Assembly: GCA_030605415.1 (NCBI GenBank)
Contig: JAUWIJ010000002.1
Span: forward strand, 28,514-92,513
DNA length: 64,000 nt
Origin: an archaeon
GTDB taxonomy: Archaea > Nanobdellota > Nanobdellia > Pacearchaeales > GW2011-AR1
Direction: 5' to 3'
The notes beneath the pieces are model-generated. The model was given only the letters and a program-made list of their open reading frames with translations, did not search any database and was not told where the DNA came from. This document shows positions 30,645-39,880 of this stretch, in pieces. The translations under genes were made by a program, and so were the position numbers. The stretch's first letter is position 1; each line of letters begins with the position of its first letter.

Positions 30645-30854
30645 GAAAGGTAAACTCTAATCTTAATTTTTTAATTATAAATGAAATGTGATAAGAGTAT
30701 TAGTTTTGCATGAGGAGATTTTAAAGAATATGAATTTTCTCAAGTGGATTAAAATGTTTTTAATTAGCAAAATTATCCTCTGCAAACAACAAGACGTTCT
30801 TAAATTTAAAATCATATATTACATTATAAAATTAAAATTGTTTTTCCTGATTTT

Positions 30855-33101
30855 TTACACTAAATTTTCTTTAATCTTATTTCTTTTAACTTCTTCAATA
30901 TAAAGTCTTGAAATTAAATAACAGATAGTTGATTCAGCACCTTGGTTAAGGTTCACTGAGTGTTCTCCAAGACCATCAAAACAACCGCCTGTTGTTTCGT
31001 CGTAAACTATTTGGTTGAGGTGATTTTTCCCGAAGAACCAGTTAAAAGAGAAAATTGCTTTTTCATAGTATTTTTCATTGTTCGTTATCGAATATGCTGT
31101 TAAAAATGTGTGGACTAATGATGATGCATCGACCGGCTGTTGGTCGAAAAATGCCCTTTTTCCATTTTTTTTACACCAACCATTTTGTCCAATCAAACAT
31201 ATTTTATCATCGATAAATATTAATTCCGCCAAAAAGTTCAAAGACTTCTCCGCAATTTCTAAATATTTTTTATTCTTTGTTGTTTCATATGCCAAATATA
31301 ATGCTTCAGGTAGTTTTGAATTTGAATATGAAATAATTTCTTCGAACCAGTTCCAATCTTCCGAGCATTCATTTTTGTAGCATTCAATTAGATAATCTGC
31401 AAGATTTTGTATCAGAATTACTGTTTCATCTTTTGGAATTTTTTTATTGTAGTGATATAATCCAACTATTGAAAATGCGACTGCTCTTGGAGATTTTATT
31501 TTTCTTAAAATGTTCAATGATTTTCTTAGGAGGCTTTCTGCTTTTTGTATTTGTTCCGAATCACTTGATTTATTAATAGTGTATCCTAACGACCAGATTG
31601 CTCTTCCGAATGAATCGTCGCTATGAGAATCTATTATTTTATTATTGTTTTCTATGTTGTTCCGGAAGTTGCCCGTTTCGTCTTGGCAGTGTTCAATAAA
31701 TTTGAGATATATGTTTGAGAGGGCAAAAGAAATTTGAGAGTCAAAGAGTTTATTATGAAGGATTGTTGCTATTAGTGCGCGGGAGTTGTCATCTATTGTA
31801 TATCCGGAACTTAAGTCTGGGATAGTGTTATTCGCGAACTGTATCATACCGAAGTCATCTGTCATGTTCACGAGGTGGTCTAATTTTATTTCAGGGAATT
31901 TGTCTATTATTTCATCTTTTAATTTTAGAGCTTTGTTGAATACTTTTAGATAGCCAATTGCAACATTTGCCCATGTCATTGACCTTGTGTAAGTGTAAGC
32001 GTTTCTTTCAATTGTTTTTTTCAGTTCTGGATTTGAAAGAATTTTATCGATTTTTTGGGCATATAGCTCGGAATTTTTCTCTTCAACTATGACCCCCCTA
32101 TCTTTAGCTAAAAATTCTTTTGCATATATAATTGGAGTTGACACAATTGTTCTGCCACAACCCATTGCATAAGATAATGTTCCACTTACTATTTGATTTT
32201 TATCAAGATTAGTAAAAACATAAATATCTGTCGAGAGGAGACATTCAATTATTTCCTGAAGCGTTAAATATTTATTATAAAATTTTACATTATTTTTCAA
32301 ACCCAGTTTTTCTATTTCTCGCATAAGTTCTTTTCGATATTTTTCGCCCTCCTCTTTTCTTACAACAGGGTGAGTTTCCCCTATTATTAAATATAGAATA
32401 TTAGGATATTTTTCAACAAGTTTTGGAAGAGCACGTATCATATATTCTATTCCTTTTCCTTTATTCAGAAATCCAAAAGTTGATAAGATAATTTTATTTT
32501 CAACGTGCAATCTTTTTTTGAAAGCCTCTTGTGAAGCAAATGGAACACTAGGAATACCATGCGGGATAAAATGAAGTTTATTTTCATCAATTCCATAATC
32601 ATTTTTTAGGATTTCTATGGCCGTTCTTGCCATGACTACTATAGCCAAACTTTTATCACAGAGAGATTTCACAATTCTTTTTATTATTTTGTTAGGATTT
32701 GGAAGAATCGAATGGAAAGTTACCACAACTGGTTTTTCGATGAGTTCCAAAAAAGGGATGAGATGATTACCGCATTCTCCGCCGAATATTCCAAATTCAT
32801 GCTGAATACAAACTAACTTAATTTCTTTTGATTGATTAATTTCTTTTGCTTTGTTAATGTAATCGTCTATGTCGTCCTTATTTATTTCCATTATGACATT
32901 CCTATTATAATTATAGAAGTGGGCATCATCATTTAAGGCTATGATTCGCGATTTTAATTTCGGATTGAATTCCCGATTCATTGCAGAAGATAAATCTTGT
33001 GTAAATGTAGCTATTCCACATTCCTTCGGAGGAAATGTGCTTAAAAAACAAATTTTTGGACTAGAGGGGTCCAAATCCTCATCATTTATTACCTCTTTCA
33101 T
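30855..33101 (-). CDS. GT4 glycosyltransferase with C-terminal (alpha/alpha)6-like domain
   Basis: FPPKECGIATFTQDL, FGFLNKGKGIEYMIRALPKL, GRTIVSTPIIYAKEFL; long C-terminal helical half (748 aa). Confidence 0.88.
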   Translation of the reverse strand: MKEVINDEDLDPSSPKICFLSTFPPKECGIATFTQDLSSAMNREFNPKLKSRIIALNDDAHFYNYNRNVIMEINKDDIDDYINKAKEINQSKEIKLVCIQHEFGIFGGECGNHLIPFLELIEKPVVVTFHSILPNPNKIIKRIVKSLCDKSLAIVVMARTAIEILKNDYGIDENKLHFIPHGIPSVPFASQEAFKKRLHVENKIILSTFGFLNKGKGIEYMIRALPKLVEKYPNILYLIIGETHPVVRKEEGEKYRKELMREIEKLGLKNNVKFYNKYLTLQEIIECLLSTDIYVFTNLDKNQIVSGTLSYAMGCGRTIVSTPIIYAKEFLAKDRGVIVEEKNSELYAQKIDKILSNPELKKTIERNAYTYTRSMTWANVAIGYLKVFNKALKLKDEIIDKFPEIKLDHLVNMTDDFGMIQFANNTIPDLSSGYTIDDNSRALIATILHNKLFDSQISFALSNIYLKFIEHCQDETGNFRNNIENNNKIIDSHSDDSFGRAIWSLGYTINKSSDSEQIQKAESLLRKSLNILRKIKSPRAVAFSIVGLYHYNKKIPKDETVILIQNLADYLIECYKNECSEDWNWFEEIISYSNSKLPEALYLAYETTKNKKYLEIAEKSLNFLAELIFIDDKICLIGQNGWCKKNGKRAFFDQQPVDASSLVHTFLTAYSITNNEKYYEKAIFSFNWFFGKNHLNQIVYDETTGGCFDGLGEHSVNLNQGAESTICYLISRLYIEEVKRNKIKENLV

Positions 33102-33106
33102 GTGTG

Positions 33107-33814
33107 CTAAGATTTTGGGCGTTTATAAGGTTTATTGGGGTTTATTTTTCTACCAAAAGTCTTGCTAATCTCGTCTCGAATATTTAATTCTTGGCAGTCA
33201 TTATATAAATCAGAAACTCGGATATTCACAAGTTCGGTCGGACTCCTTATCCCTGAATCGTATAAAAACATAATTAAAACCTTGTATTTGTGTTTGGCAC
33301 TATCACACATTTTTTTTATTTGGTCTTCATTTAGATAAACCCATTTGGGTTTCGCCCTGCTTGTATCTAAATCTACCGTTATATCCTTAATCTCAATTCC
33401 TTCCTTTCTGTTCACTTTTTGGTGCCAGTGCCAGAATGCTTTAATGCTTTTCACAAAATCTGCTGTTGATTTATATTCCTCTCCGTCTAATCTTCTGATA
33501 TCTCCATTTCTCATTTTGGCAAAAAAGGTCATTATTTGTTCTTCGGTTATGTTTAATATCGATTCTATAGAGTAGGCTTCTTCTAGCATTTTGAATAAAA
33601 ATATCATTCTCTGTCGGAGATTGTTTAATCGTATATAGCTTCTTCCTCCCTTTACACTCTTGGTAGAAATGTTTATTCCCAATTCCATGTCGTTTAAATA
33701 TTTTAGAATAATCTCTGAGTTCTGTCTAGAAAGTTCTGGAATTTTTCCATTAGCAAATATATCTTCTTTCCATTTTTTGTATTTTTCTTTATGTTTGTAT
33801 GGGTCTATTTTCAT
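33107..33814 (-). pseudogene. truncated tyrosine recombinase (N-terminal and core-start portion only)
   Basis: YLNEDQIKKMCDSAKHKYKVLIMFLYDSGIRSPTELVNIRVSDL = start of the catalytic domain with the first Arg; HxxR and Tyr motifs absent. Confidence 0.75.
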
Positions 33815-33900
33815 ATTTTGTATAGCCAGATTGTTTTAAAAAACAATCTGTGTCGATTCAACACAAAATCGAGTCCCATACGGATGCCAAAAAGGTAACA

Positions 33901-33973
33901 CGCTCCCACCGGGATTTGAACCCGGGTCGTTGCCGTGAAAGGGCAATATCCTTGGCCACTAGACTATAGGAGC
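33901..33973 (-). tRNA. tRNA-Glu(TTC)
   Basis: GCTCCTATAGTCTAGTGGCCAAGGATATTGCCCTTTCACGGCAACGACCCGGGTTCAAATCCCGGTGGGAGCG; anticodon arm TTGCC CTTTCAC GGCAA. Confidence 0.92.
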
Positions 33974-33995
33974 ATACATTCAAACATTGAATTTG

Positions 33996-34145
33996 ATTTT
34001 TAAAACTTGCTATTGGATTTGAACCCAGGTCGTTGCCGATTGAAAGGGTGAGTGATTCGCTCCGAATAAAACTAAAACAAAACCAAAAATATTTTACGAG
34101 GTGCAAATTGCGAAAAAGTATCCTTGGCCACTAGACTATAGGAGC
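33996..34145 (-). pseudogene. degenerate split tRNA-Glu module 1
   Basis: 27-bp 5' half identical to tRNA-Glu (34119-34145) plus diverged 3' half (33996-34062), separated by 56 bp unrelated sequence. Confidence 0.8.
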
Positions 34146-34167
34146 ATAATTCTAATGACCAAAATTC

Positions 34168-34320
34168 ATTTTTAAAACTTGCTATTGGATTTGAACCCAG
34201 GTCGTTGCCGATTGAAAGGGTGAGTGATTCGCTCGAATTTTGTCCAAAGAAGAAAATAAAATTGACAAAATTTCAGAGTGAATTATGAATAAGTATCCTT
34301 GGCCACTAGACTATAGGAGC
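34168..34320 (-). pseudogene. degenerate split tRNA-Glu module 2
   Basis: 67 bp identical to 33996-34062 and 27 bp identical to 34119-34145, with a different 59-bp interior. Confidence 0.8.
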
Positions 34321-34462
34321 TTTTGATTTGTTAACACTTAGTTAACCTCAATAATCCCTTGAGATTACCCATAGAATAAAAGTGCGATTTCAATTTATAA
34401 AGTTAACTTTATGTCTTAATCGATAATAGTGCGGGAGTTTTATTTATTTTTCTATCTGCAAT

Positions 34463-35242
34463 TTATTTTTCAAAGAAGGGATGAAGACCTCCAGAAATAT
34501 ATTTCCCTCCGACATTATGTCCACATCTAAGCGAAGTATCACAATAAATCTTGAATCCATTATCACCCAACTGTTTAAAAAATTGTATATCATCAGTAAC
34601 ACTTTTTGTTTCAATAAACTTTTTATGAATTGGTAAAATGCCATATTTCGCATCGCAAATCAAAGCCTCTCTAGACAAAAGACAACAACCAGCAGAAGGA
34701 ATCAGAACCTCCAATAAATTCCCACTATCAGCTTCTACCATAAGCAACTGTCTACTAATCCAATCCAAATCAGCATCAGGATAAACTTTTCTGTATGCTT
34801 CTTTCTCTTCCTCCTTAATCTCAAACTTTTTCCAACAAATAGGCTCTAATTTATTTACCCCGTTTCTTGCAAAATAATTAAAATAAAGACCACTTACAAC
34901 ATCTTTCTCGTGCGACAACAACCGATTCAAAATATCATCCTCAACCATTACATCACAATCCATCATAAGCAGATAGTCATAATTTTTACTAATAGCATAA
35001 TCAATAATCTTATTCCTCGAAGAAATCAGTCTAAACATATTACTTTCCTCATCAGTATCATCATAAAAAACTCTTATCCCTCGAATACTTCGTAATTTCT
35101 TAAAAAACTTCTTCGTCTTCGAATTATCAAATAAAACGATTTTATAATTTAAATAATCAATATTTTTCAATCTCATTATAAATTCATCTATACAATATTC
35201 CATTCCACCATAAACAGGAGCAGCAATCAATATTTTATCCAT
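34463..35242 (-). CDS. GT2-like glycosyltransferase
   Basis: ILIAAPVYGGMEYCIDEF, DYLLMMDCDVMVEDDIL. Confidence 0.82.
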   Translation of the reverse strand: MDKILIAAPVYGGMEYCIDEFIMRLKNIDYLNYKIVLFDNSKTKKFFKKLRSIRGIRVFYDDTDEESNMFRLISSRNKIIDYAISKNYDYLLMMDCDVMVEDDILNRLLSHEKDVVSGLYFNYFARNGVNKLEPICWKKFEIKEEEKEAYRKVYPDADLDWISRQLLMVEADSGNLLEVLIPSAGCCLLSREALICDAKYGILPIHKKFIETKSVTDDIQFFKQLGDNGFKIYCDTSLRCGHNVGGKYISGGLHPFFEK

Positions 35243-35282
35243 ATTATCCTATTCAAATCAGGTATAAAAATGTTGAGAATAA

Positions 35283-35299
35283 CACTAGACTATAGGAGC
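35283..35299 (-). repeat. tRNA-Glu 5'-end fragment
   Basis: cactagactataggagc, same as 33957-33973. Confidence 0.75.
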
Positions 35300-35421
35300 G
35301 TATATTTAAACATAGGTTTTGATTTTTAAAGGTTGTGTTGTGGAGTCGCTGTTAATTAAAGAAGGTATTTTAATTTGCAGGGCTACAAAATATTTATATA
35401 GCTTATCGTCGTCCATTTAAA

Positions 35422-36447
35422 ATGGTGGGTACTATTTATCGAATTAAATCGTCGGATTTTTCAGTGTGTGAAATTAATAAGAAATCCTGCAAGAAATGTG
35501 CGAATAAGTTTCCTGAAGCCGTTGCCGTTGCCGAACTTTTTAAGAAACATAATAATTTAAAAATGATTATCGATACAAAAAAACCAAAATTTTTAAAAGG
35601 CGGATTTTCACAAGGAAAAGTTGTTGGAGAGAGAATTGAAATTTTGCCCGACGGAAAAAAATTAAACAAAGCATATTCTTTATTTGCACCAGAGCTGACT
35701 ATTCATGACGAGAAGTCAAATTCACATTGGGATATTATTTTTAAAAATCCAAATGGAGAATTCACTTATATTTATAGTGTTGAAAAGATGAAATTATCTA
35801 CAGCAGCCAAATACAAAAGAGTCGACGAATTCTCAAAATGTCTGCCAAAATTGAAAAAAAATTTAATCAGGGCCATTAATAATGATGCCTTAGTTTTACC
35901 AATGCTAATTTTATTAAAAACAAAAATGAGAGTAGGGAATGAAATTTATTATTTGAAAAATCATCACAAAGGACTAACCACATTAAAGAAAAAAGACATT
36001 AAAATTATTGGAAACGAAGTAACATTTGAATACATTGCCAAAGACGGAGTGCCCCAAAAAATCCATGAAAACTTTTCTGAGAAAGTAATTAAAAAATTAA
36101 AAGAAATTTTGAGACCAAAGAAGATGAACGATTTTATTTTTGTGGACTCAAAAGGGCACCCACTAAAGGACACAGAATTTGAACGAGCATTTGAAAAATA
36201 TTGCGGAAAAAAATTTTATCCGCATATTGTTAGATCTCATTATGCCACCAATGAAACAGAGAAAATTTTAAAGAAAAAGAAAACAATATCAAAAGATGAA
36301 GTAAAGAAATTTCTTTTAAAAATTGCGGAAAAATTAGGACATAAGAAATTCTCAAAAAAACTGGGATGGGAAAATTCATATCAAGTAACCCTTCATCATT
36401 ATGTCCGACCAGAATTAGTTGAAAAAATTGCGAAATTAACACAATAA
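35422..36447 (+). CDS. type IB DNA topoisomerase-like protein
   Basis: PNGEFTYIYSVEKMKLSTAAKYKRVDEF, MRVGNEIY, PHIVRSHYATNETEKIL, VTLHHYVRPELVEK. Confidence 0.75.
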   Translation: MVGTIYRIKSSDFSVCEINKKSCKKCANKFPEAVAVAELFKKHNNLKMIIDTKKPKFLKGGFSQGKVVGERIEILPDGKKLNKAYSLFAPELTIHDEKSNSHWDIIFKNPNGEFTYIYSVEKMKLSTAAKYKRVDEFSKCLPKLKKNLIRAINNDALVLPMLILLKTKMRVGNEIYYLKNHHKGLTTLKKKDIKIIGNEVTFEYIAKDGVPQKIHENFSEKVIKKLKEILRPKKMNDFIFVDSKGHPLKDTEFERAFEKYCGKKFYPHIVRSHYATNETEKILKKKKTISKDEVKKFLLKIAEKLGHKKFSKKLGWENSYQVTLHHYVRPELVEKIAKLTQ

Positions 36448-36459
36448 AAACTTCAAAAA

Positions 36460-36657
36460 TTAACCTTTATGTTTAAAGAATTCTATTTGACGGAATCGCT
36501 TCATGACTTTCTCATAACTTCCTTTTTTAGCCAAAACTTTCGTTTTATCTTCGCTGAGAAGTCGAAAATCATATTTATCAGGAGTACCCTCGATTTTGTC
36601 TTTACCCGGATATTTTTTCCACCTCGTCGCTGATTTTTCTTTATATTGCAACACCAT
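36460..36657 (-). CDS. small hypothetical protein
   Basis: 65-aa basic ORF. Confidence 0.5.
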   Translation of the reverse strand: MVLQYKEKSATRWKKYPGKDKIEGTPDKYDFRLLSEDKTKVLAKKGSYEKVMKRFRQIEFFKHKG

Positions 36658-36754
36658 AGATTTTTTACGAGATTGAACTATAAAAAGATTTTGAAAAATT
36701 GTGAAGATTATAGCGCACCCAAATCTTTATAAAGAATTTTAAATTTTCTCTCTG

Positions 36755-37042
36755 ATGGAAGAAGAAACAGTAACCCCTACGGAATCTGCTGAGACTGCCC
36801 CTGAGGCGGAATCGACCGAGACTCCTGTGGAAGAAACTGCTGAAGCTCCGGTTGAGGAAGCTAGCGAGGAAGCACCTGCTGAAGAAGCAAGTGAAGAACC
36901 AGCGGTTGAAGAGGCTGAAGAAGTCGTACCCGCTGAAGCTCCAGCCGAGGAAGATAGTGAGGAAGCAGAAGCTGAATCCGAAAAAGAAACAGAAGATGTT
37001 GCTCCAGCAGCTGAAACTGAGACTTCGGAAGAAACGGCTTAA
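36755..37042 (+). CDS. highly acidic E/A/P-rich disordered protein
   Basis: repetitive EEAPAEEASEEPA composition; TATA-like tctttataaag upstream; hairpin plus T-tracts downstream. Confidence 0.6.
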   Translation: MEEETVTPTESAETAPEAESTETPVEETAEAPVEEASEEAPAEEASEEPAVEEAEEVVPAEAPAEEDSEEAEAESEKETEDVAPAAETETSEETA

Positions 37043-37091
37043 ATATCTTACCCTCACATATCTATTAATTTAGGCAGGGTAGGCTCACACA

Positions 37092-37145
37092 ACTTTTTTG
37101 TTTTTTAAGCCGTCGGGCGAGAAATCGCCGACGCAGTTTTTTATT
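37092..37145 (+). terminator. GAAA-loop hairpin flanked by T-tracts
   Basis: ACTTTTTTGTTTTTTAAGCCGTCGGGCGAGAAATCGCCGACGCAGTTTTTTA. Confidence 0.6.
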
Positions 37146-37202
37146 TTAAATTGCATAAATACTAATACTAATTTTTAAATACATATCATTCTAATATAAA
37201 AT

Positions 37203-37532
37203 ATGATTTGGGACCATAATATTGTAGATAAAATTAGTAAAAAAGAATTTTTGAAAAAAATAAAGAATTTCAAAGAGAATGATATTGAAGTAACCGACCA
37301 TGCACTTTTTCGTCTCAATGAGAAACAAAGAAAAGTTTACGAAATGGGAACTTTGAAAAATTTTGTTGTAAATAAAATTCCTATAGAAATTGGAAAACAA
37401 AAAAATGGAAATCTTGCAGTTCTTTATTATTATGATGAAAACCAGACGATAAAAATATTATTAAACTTGAAACCCAATAAGATTTATATAGTTACTTTTT
37501 ATATATTAAATAAGCAACAAATGGAGAATTAA
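37203..37532 (+). CDS. DUF4258-like putative toxin
   Basis: VTDHALFRLNEKQRKV...IEIGKQKNGNLAVLYYYDENQTIKILLNL. Confidence 0.55.
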   Translation: MIWDHNIVDKISKKEFLKKIKNFKENDIEVTDHALFRLNEKQRKVYEMGTLKNFVVNKIPIEIGKQKNGNLAVLYYYDENQTIKILLNLKPNKIYIVTFYILNKQQMEN

Positions 37533-37538
37533 ATAAAA

Positions 37539-37916
37539 ATGGATAAAAGACATTTAGAGAAGGAAGGGTCGTTTGATTATGATTATGTCAATGATATATT
37601 ATTTTTTAAAGTAAATGAAAGAGAATACTCTCATTCTATTGAATTGCGTGATTATGTGATTGATATAGACACAGAAGATTATGTGGTAGGTCTGCAAATA
37701 TTTAATGCCTCTAATTATTTTAATATGACCAAAATTTCATTAAGAGAAGTCAAAAATTGGAAACTTAAGACTTTGGTAGAAAATAATTATATTGAAATTA
37801 GACTGGTGTTTAATTCTATTATTAGAAATAAAATTATAGAAAAAAATCCAATTCTTGTTCAAAAGGTTGAGAACAAAATCCTCAATTCAAGTGTAGAATC
37901 CTGTATCACTTGTTAG
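37539..37916 (+). CDS. DUF2283-like protein
   Basis: YDYVNDILFFKVNEREYSHSIELRDYVIDIDTEDYVVGLQIFNAS. Confidence 0.65.
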   Translation: MDKRHLEKEGSFDYDYVNDILFFKVNEREYSHSIELRDYVIDIDTEDYVVGLQIFNASNYFNMTKISLREVKNWKLKTLVENNYIEIRLVFNSIIRNKIIEKNPILVQKVENKILNSSVESCITC

Positions 37917-37974
37917 CATATTTACTCCTCATAACAAACTTTTTATACCAAATTCTCAATTAAATAAATATAAT

Positions 37975-38046
37975 GACGGTTGTAGTTCAATGGTAGAATG
38001 TACGGTTGTGGTCCGTAAGACGCGGGTTCGATTCCCGCCTTCCGTC
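37975..38046 (+). tRNA. tRNA-His(GTG)
   Basis: anticodon arm TACGG TTGTGGT CCGTA, T arm GCGGG TTCGATT CCCGC, encoded G-1 and C73. Confidence 0.9.
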
Positions 38047-38108
38047 TTGAGACAAAGTGGAAAGATGAAATCATTAGAGAAGGCAAAACCTTTGGAGAGT
38101 AAAACAAG

Positions 38109-38654
38109 ATGACAAAACTTTATTTTATAACCAGCAACAAAAATAAACTCATTGAAGTAAAAAGTATTATCGCTGATGTCGAGCAGATTGATTTGGATTT
38201 GCCCGAGATACAGGAACTTGATGCGCGAAAAATTATCGAGGAGAAATTAAAAGAAGCAGTTAAAAATAATTCTGGGGAGTTCTTTTGTGAAGATACCTCT
38301 TTGTATATTAATAGTATGAATGGCTTACCCGGTCCTCTAATAAAATGGTTTTTAGAGTCCGTGAAGGATAAGGGTATTTTTGATTTGGTTGAACGATATG
38401 AGGATAAAAGTGCAGTAGCGAAGACCATAATTGGATATACTGACGGTGAGAATATGGCTTTTTTCGAGGGAGAAGTCGAGGGGGATATCGTTTCGCCTAG
38501 GGGAGATAGGGCGTTTGGTTGGGATAAATTGTTTCAACCGAAGGGCTCCAATAAAACATTTGGAGAGATGACGTTAGAAGAAAAAAATAAATTCAGCATG
38601 AGAAAGAAAGCTTTGATTAGATTAAAAAACTATTTAGATGAGGTGAAAAAATGA
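38109..38654 (+). CDS. rdgB: RdgB/HAM1-family XTP/dITP pyrophosphatase
   Basis: FITSNKNKLIEVKSI, FCEDTSLYINSMNGLPGPLIKWFL, FGWDKLFQP. Confidence 0.93.
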   Translation: MTKLYFITSNKNKLIEVKSIIADVEQIDLDLPEIQELDARKIIEEKLKEAVKNNSGEFFCEDTSLYINSMNGLPGPLIKWFLESVKDKGIFDLVERYEDKSAVAKTIIGYTDGENMAFFEGEVEGDIVSPRGDRAFGWDKLFQPKGSNKTFGEMTLEEKNKFSMRKKALIRLKNYLDEVKK

Positions 38655-39060
38655 AAACAAATATCCTATTTGTGTGCAAATATAATCGATCCAGAAGTAG
38701 GGTTGCTGTAGCCTATTTTAAAAAATCAATAATAATAAAAATATTAATGTAAAAAGTATAGGGATCATCGAAGGATACCCTGTTAATGAAAATCAGATAA
38801 AAATTGCGAAAGAGTTTGGGATTAATATTAAGGGTTCTCCGCAAGGGCTAAGTTCTAAAATTTTGAAATGGCAAGACATAATAATTATTGTTGCCGATAA
38901 TGTGCCAAAAGACTTGTTTAAACTCGACAAAAAATATAATAAGAAAATAATCTTTTGGAATATTTCTGATATTATAAGTAGCAGCAATAAAGAAATAAAG
39001 TTAATTATCGAAAAAGTTATTAAGAGAGTTGACAAACTAAACGAAGATTTGAAAAAATGA
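38651..39060 (+). pseudogene. low-molecular-weight phosphotyrosine phosphatase-like, frameshifted
   Basis: MKTNILFVCKYNRSRSRVAVAYFKK in one frame, continued as NKNINVKSIGIIEGYPVNENQIKIAKEFGINIKG in another after an A/T-rich run. Confidence 0.75.
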
Positions 39061-39086
39061 AAACACAAACAGTTAAAGGATTTTAG
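39057..39086 (+). pseudogene. hisS 5' remnant
   Basis: ATGAAAACACAAACAGTTAAAGGATTTTAG versus hisS start ATGAAAACGCAAACAGTTAAAGGATTTCAG. Confidence 0.75.
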
Positions 39087-39349
39087 AACTTCATTGGCGA
39101 AGATTCTTTGAAGCGGGTGAGAGTAAAAAAATTAAATATTATATAAACAAAACATATCTTGATTATTTCGAAAAAATCGGTAACTTTAAAAAGGAATATT
39201 TATAATAATTGGTATGGTAGCAAACAATAGAAGTTGTCGGCATTGTCCGAAGTAATGATTTCTTTAGCTGTAGCCTTGTTTGTAATTTAGTTTTTATATC
39301 TAATTTTACGTTAAATATTTGGAGTCCAAAATGGTAGGCTGTAATAGTC

Positions 39350-39880
39350 GTGAGTGTTCCCATTGCCGAGAAGATATCAATAAGGGATTATCAAAATAGA
39401 GATTTATCGAAAATAGTTGAGATATATAAGGCTGCATTTGCCGAACCGCCGTGGAATGAGAAATGGTCTTATCAACAAGTAGTGCGTCAATTGAATGGCG
39501 GAATTTCGAAACCTAATTCTATTGTACTTGTTGCTGAAAATTCTGAGAATATTCTTGGAATGACTTGGGGTTTTGACCTCTCATTGAACAGGTTCCCCTT
39601 CCTCGCAGATAATTATGTGAAGAATACTAATTATATAGCTGAATTAGCAGTAAGTCCTTGTAGTAGAAAAATAGGCACTGGAACTCTTCTTGGAAGGGCA
39701 TATGTAGAAAGGGCAAGAGAAAAAGGAATTCCTAAAATAATTTTGAGAACTGATGAAAGAAATCCTGCAGCATTAAAACTGTATAAAGGACTTGGATTTT
39801 CTGATATCAACGCAAGAGACCCAACATATAAAAATCGTATTTATCTATCTAAATTATTAGAAGGAGAAAATGGTAACTAA
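39350..39880 (+). CDS. GNAT acetyltransferase
   Basis: YIAELAVSPCSRKIGTGTLLGRAYVERAREKGIPKIILRTDERNPAALKLYKGLGF. Confidence 0.88.
   Translation: MSVPIAEKISIRDYQNRDLSKIVEIYKAAFAEPPWNEKWSYQQVVRQLNGGISKPNSIVLVAENSENILGMTWGFDLSLNRFPFLADNYVKNTNYIAELAVSPCSRKIGTGTLLGRAYVERAREKGIPKIILRTDERNPAALKLYKGLGFSDINARDPTYKNRIYLSKLLEGENGN

Noticed and set aside
33858-34106. ORF 33858-34106(-)
   Set aside because: Covers tRNA-Glu and a pseudo-tRNA module; not coding.
34001-34320. CRISPR array at the tRNA-Glu repeats
   Set aside because: Repeats are tRNA-derived halves of unequal length with only two or three units; no cas genes in the window.
39203-39390. Two mini-ORFs MVANNRSCRHCPK and MVGCNSRECSHCRE... upstream of the GNAT gene
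   Set aside because: Similarity between them is short and the second overlaps the GNAT start; likely coincidental.
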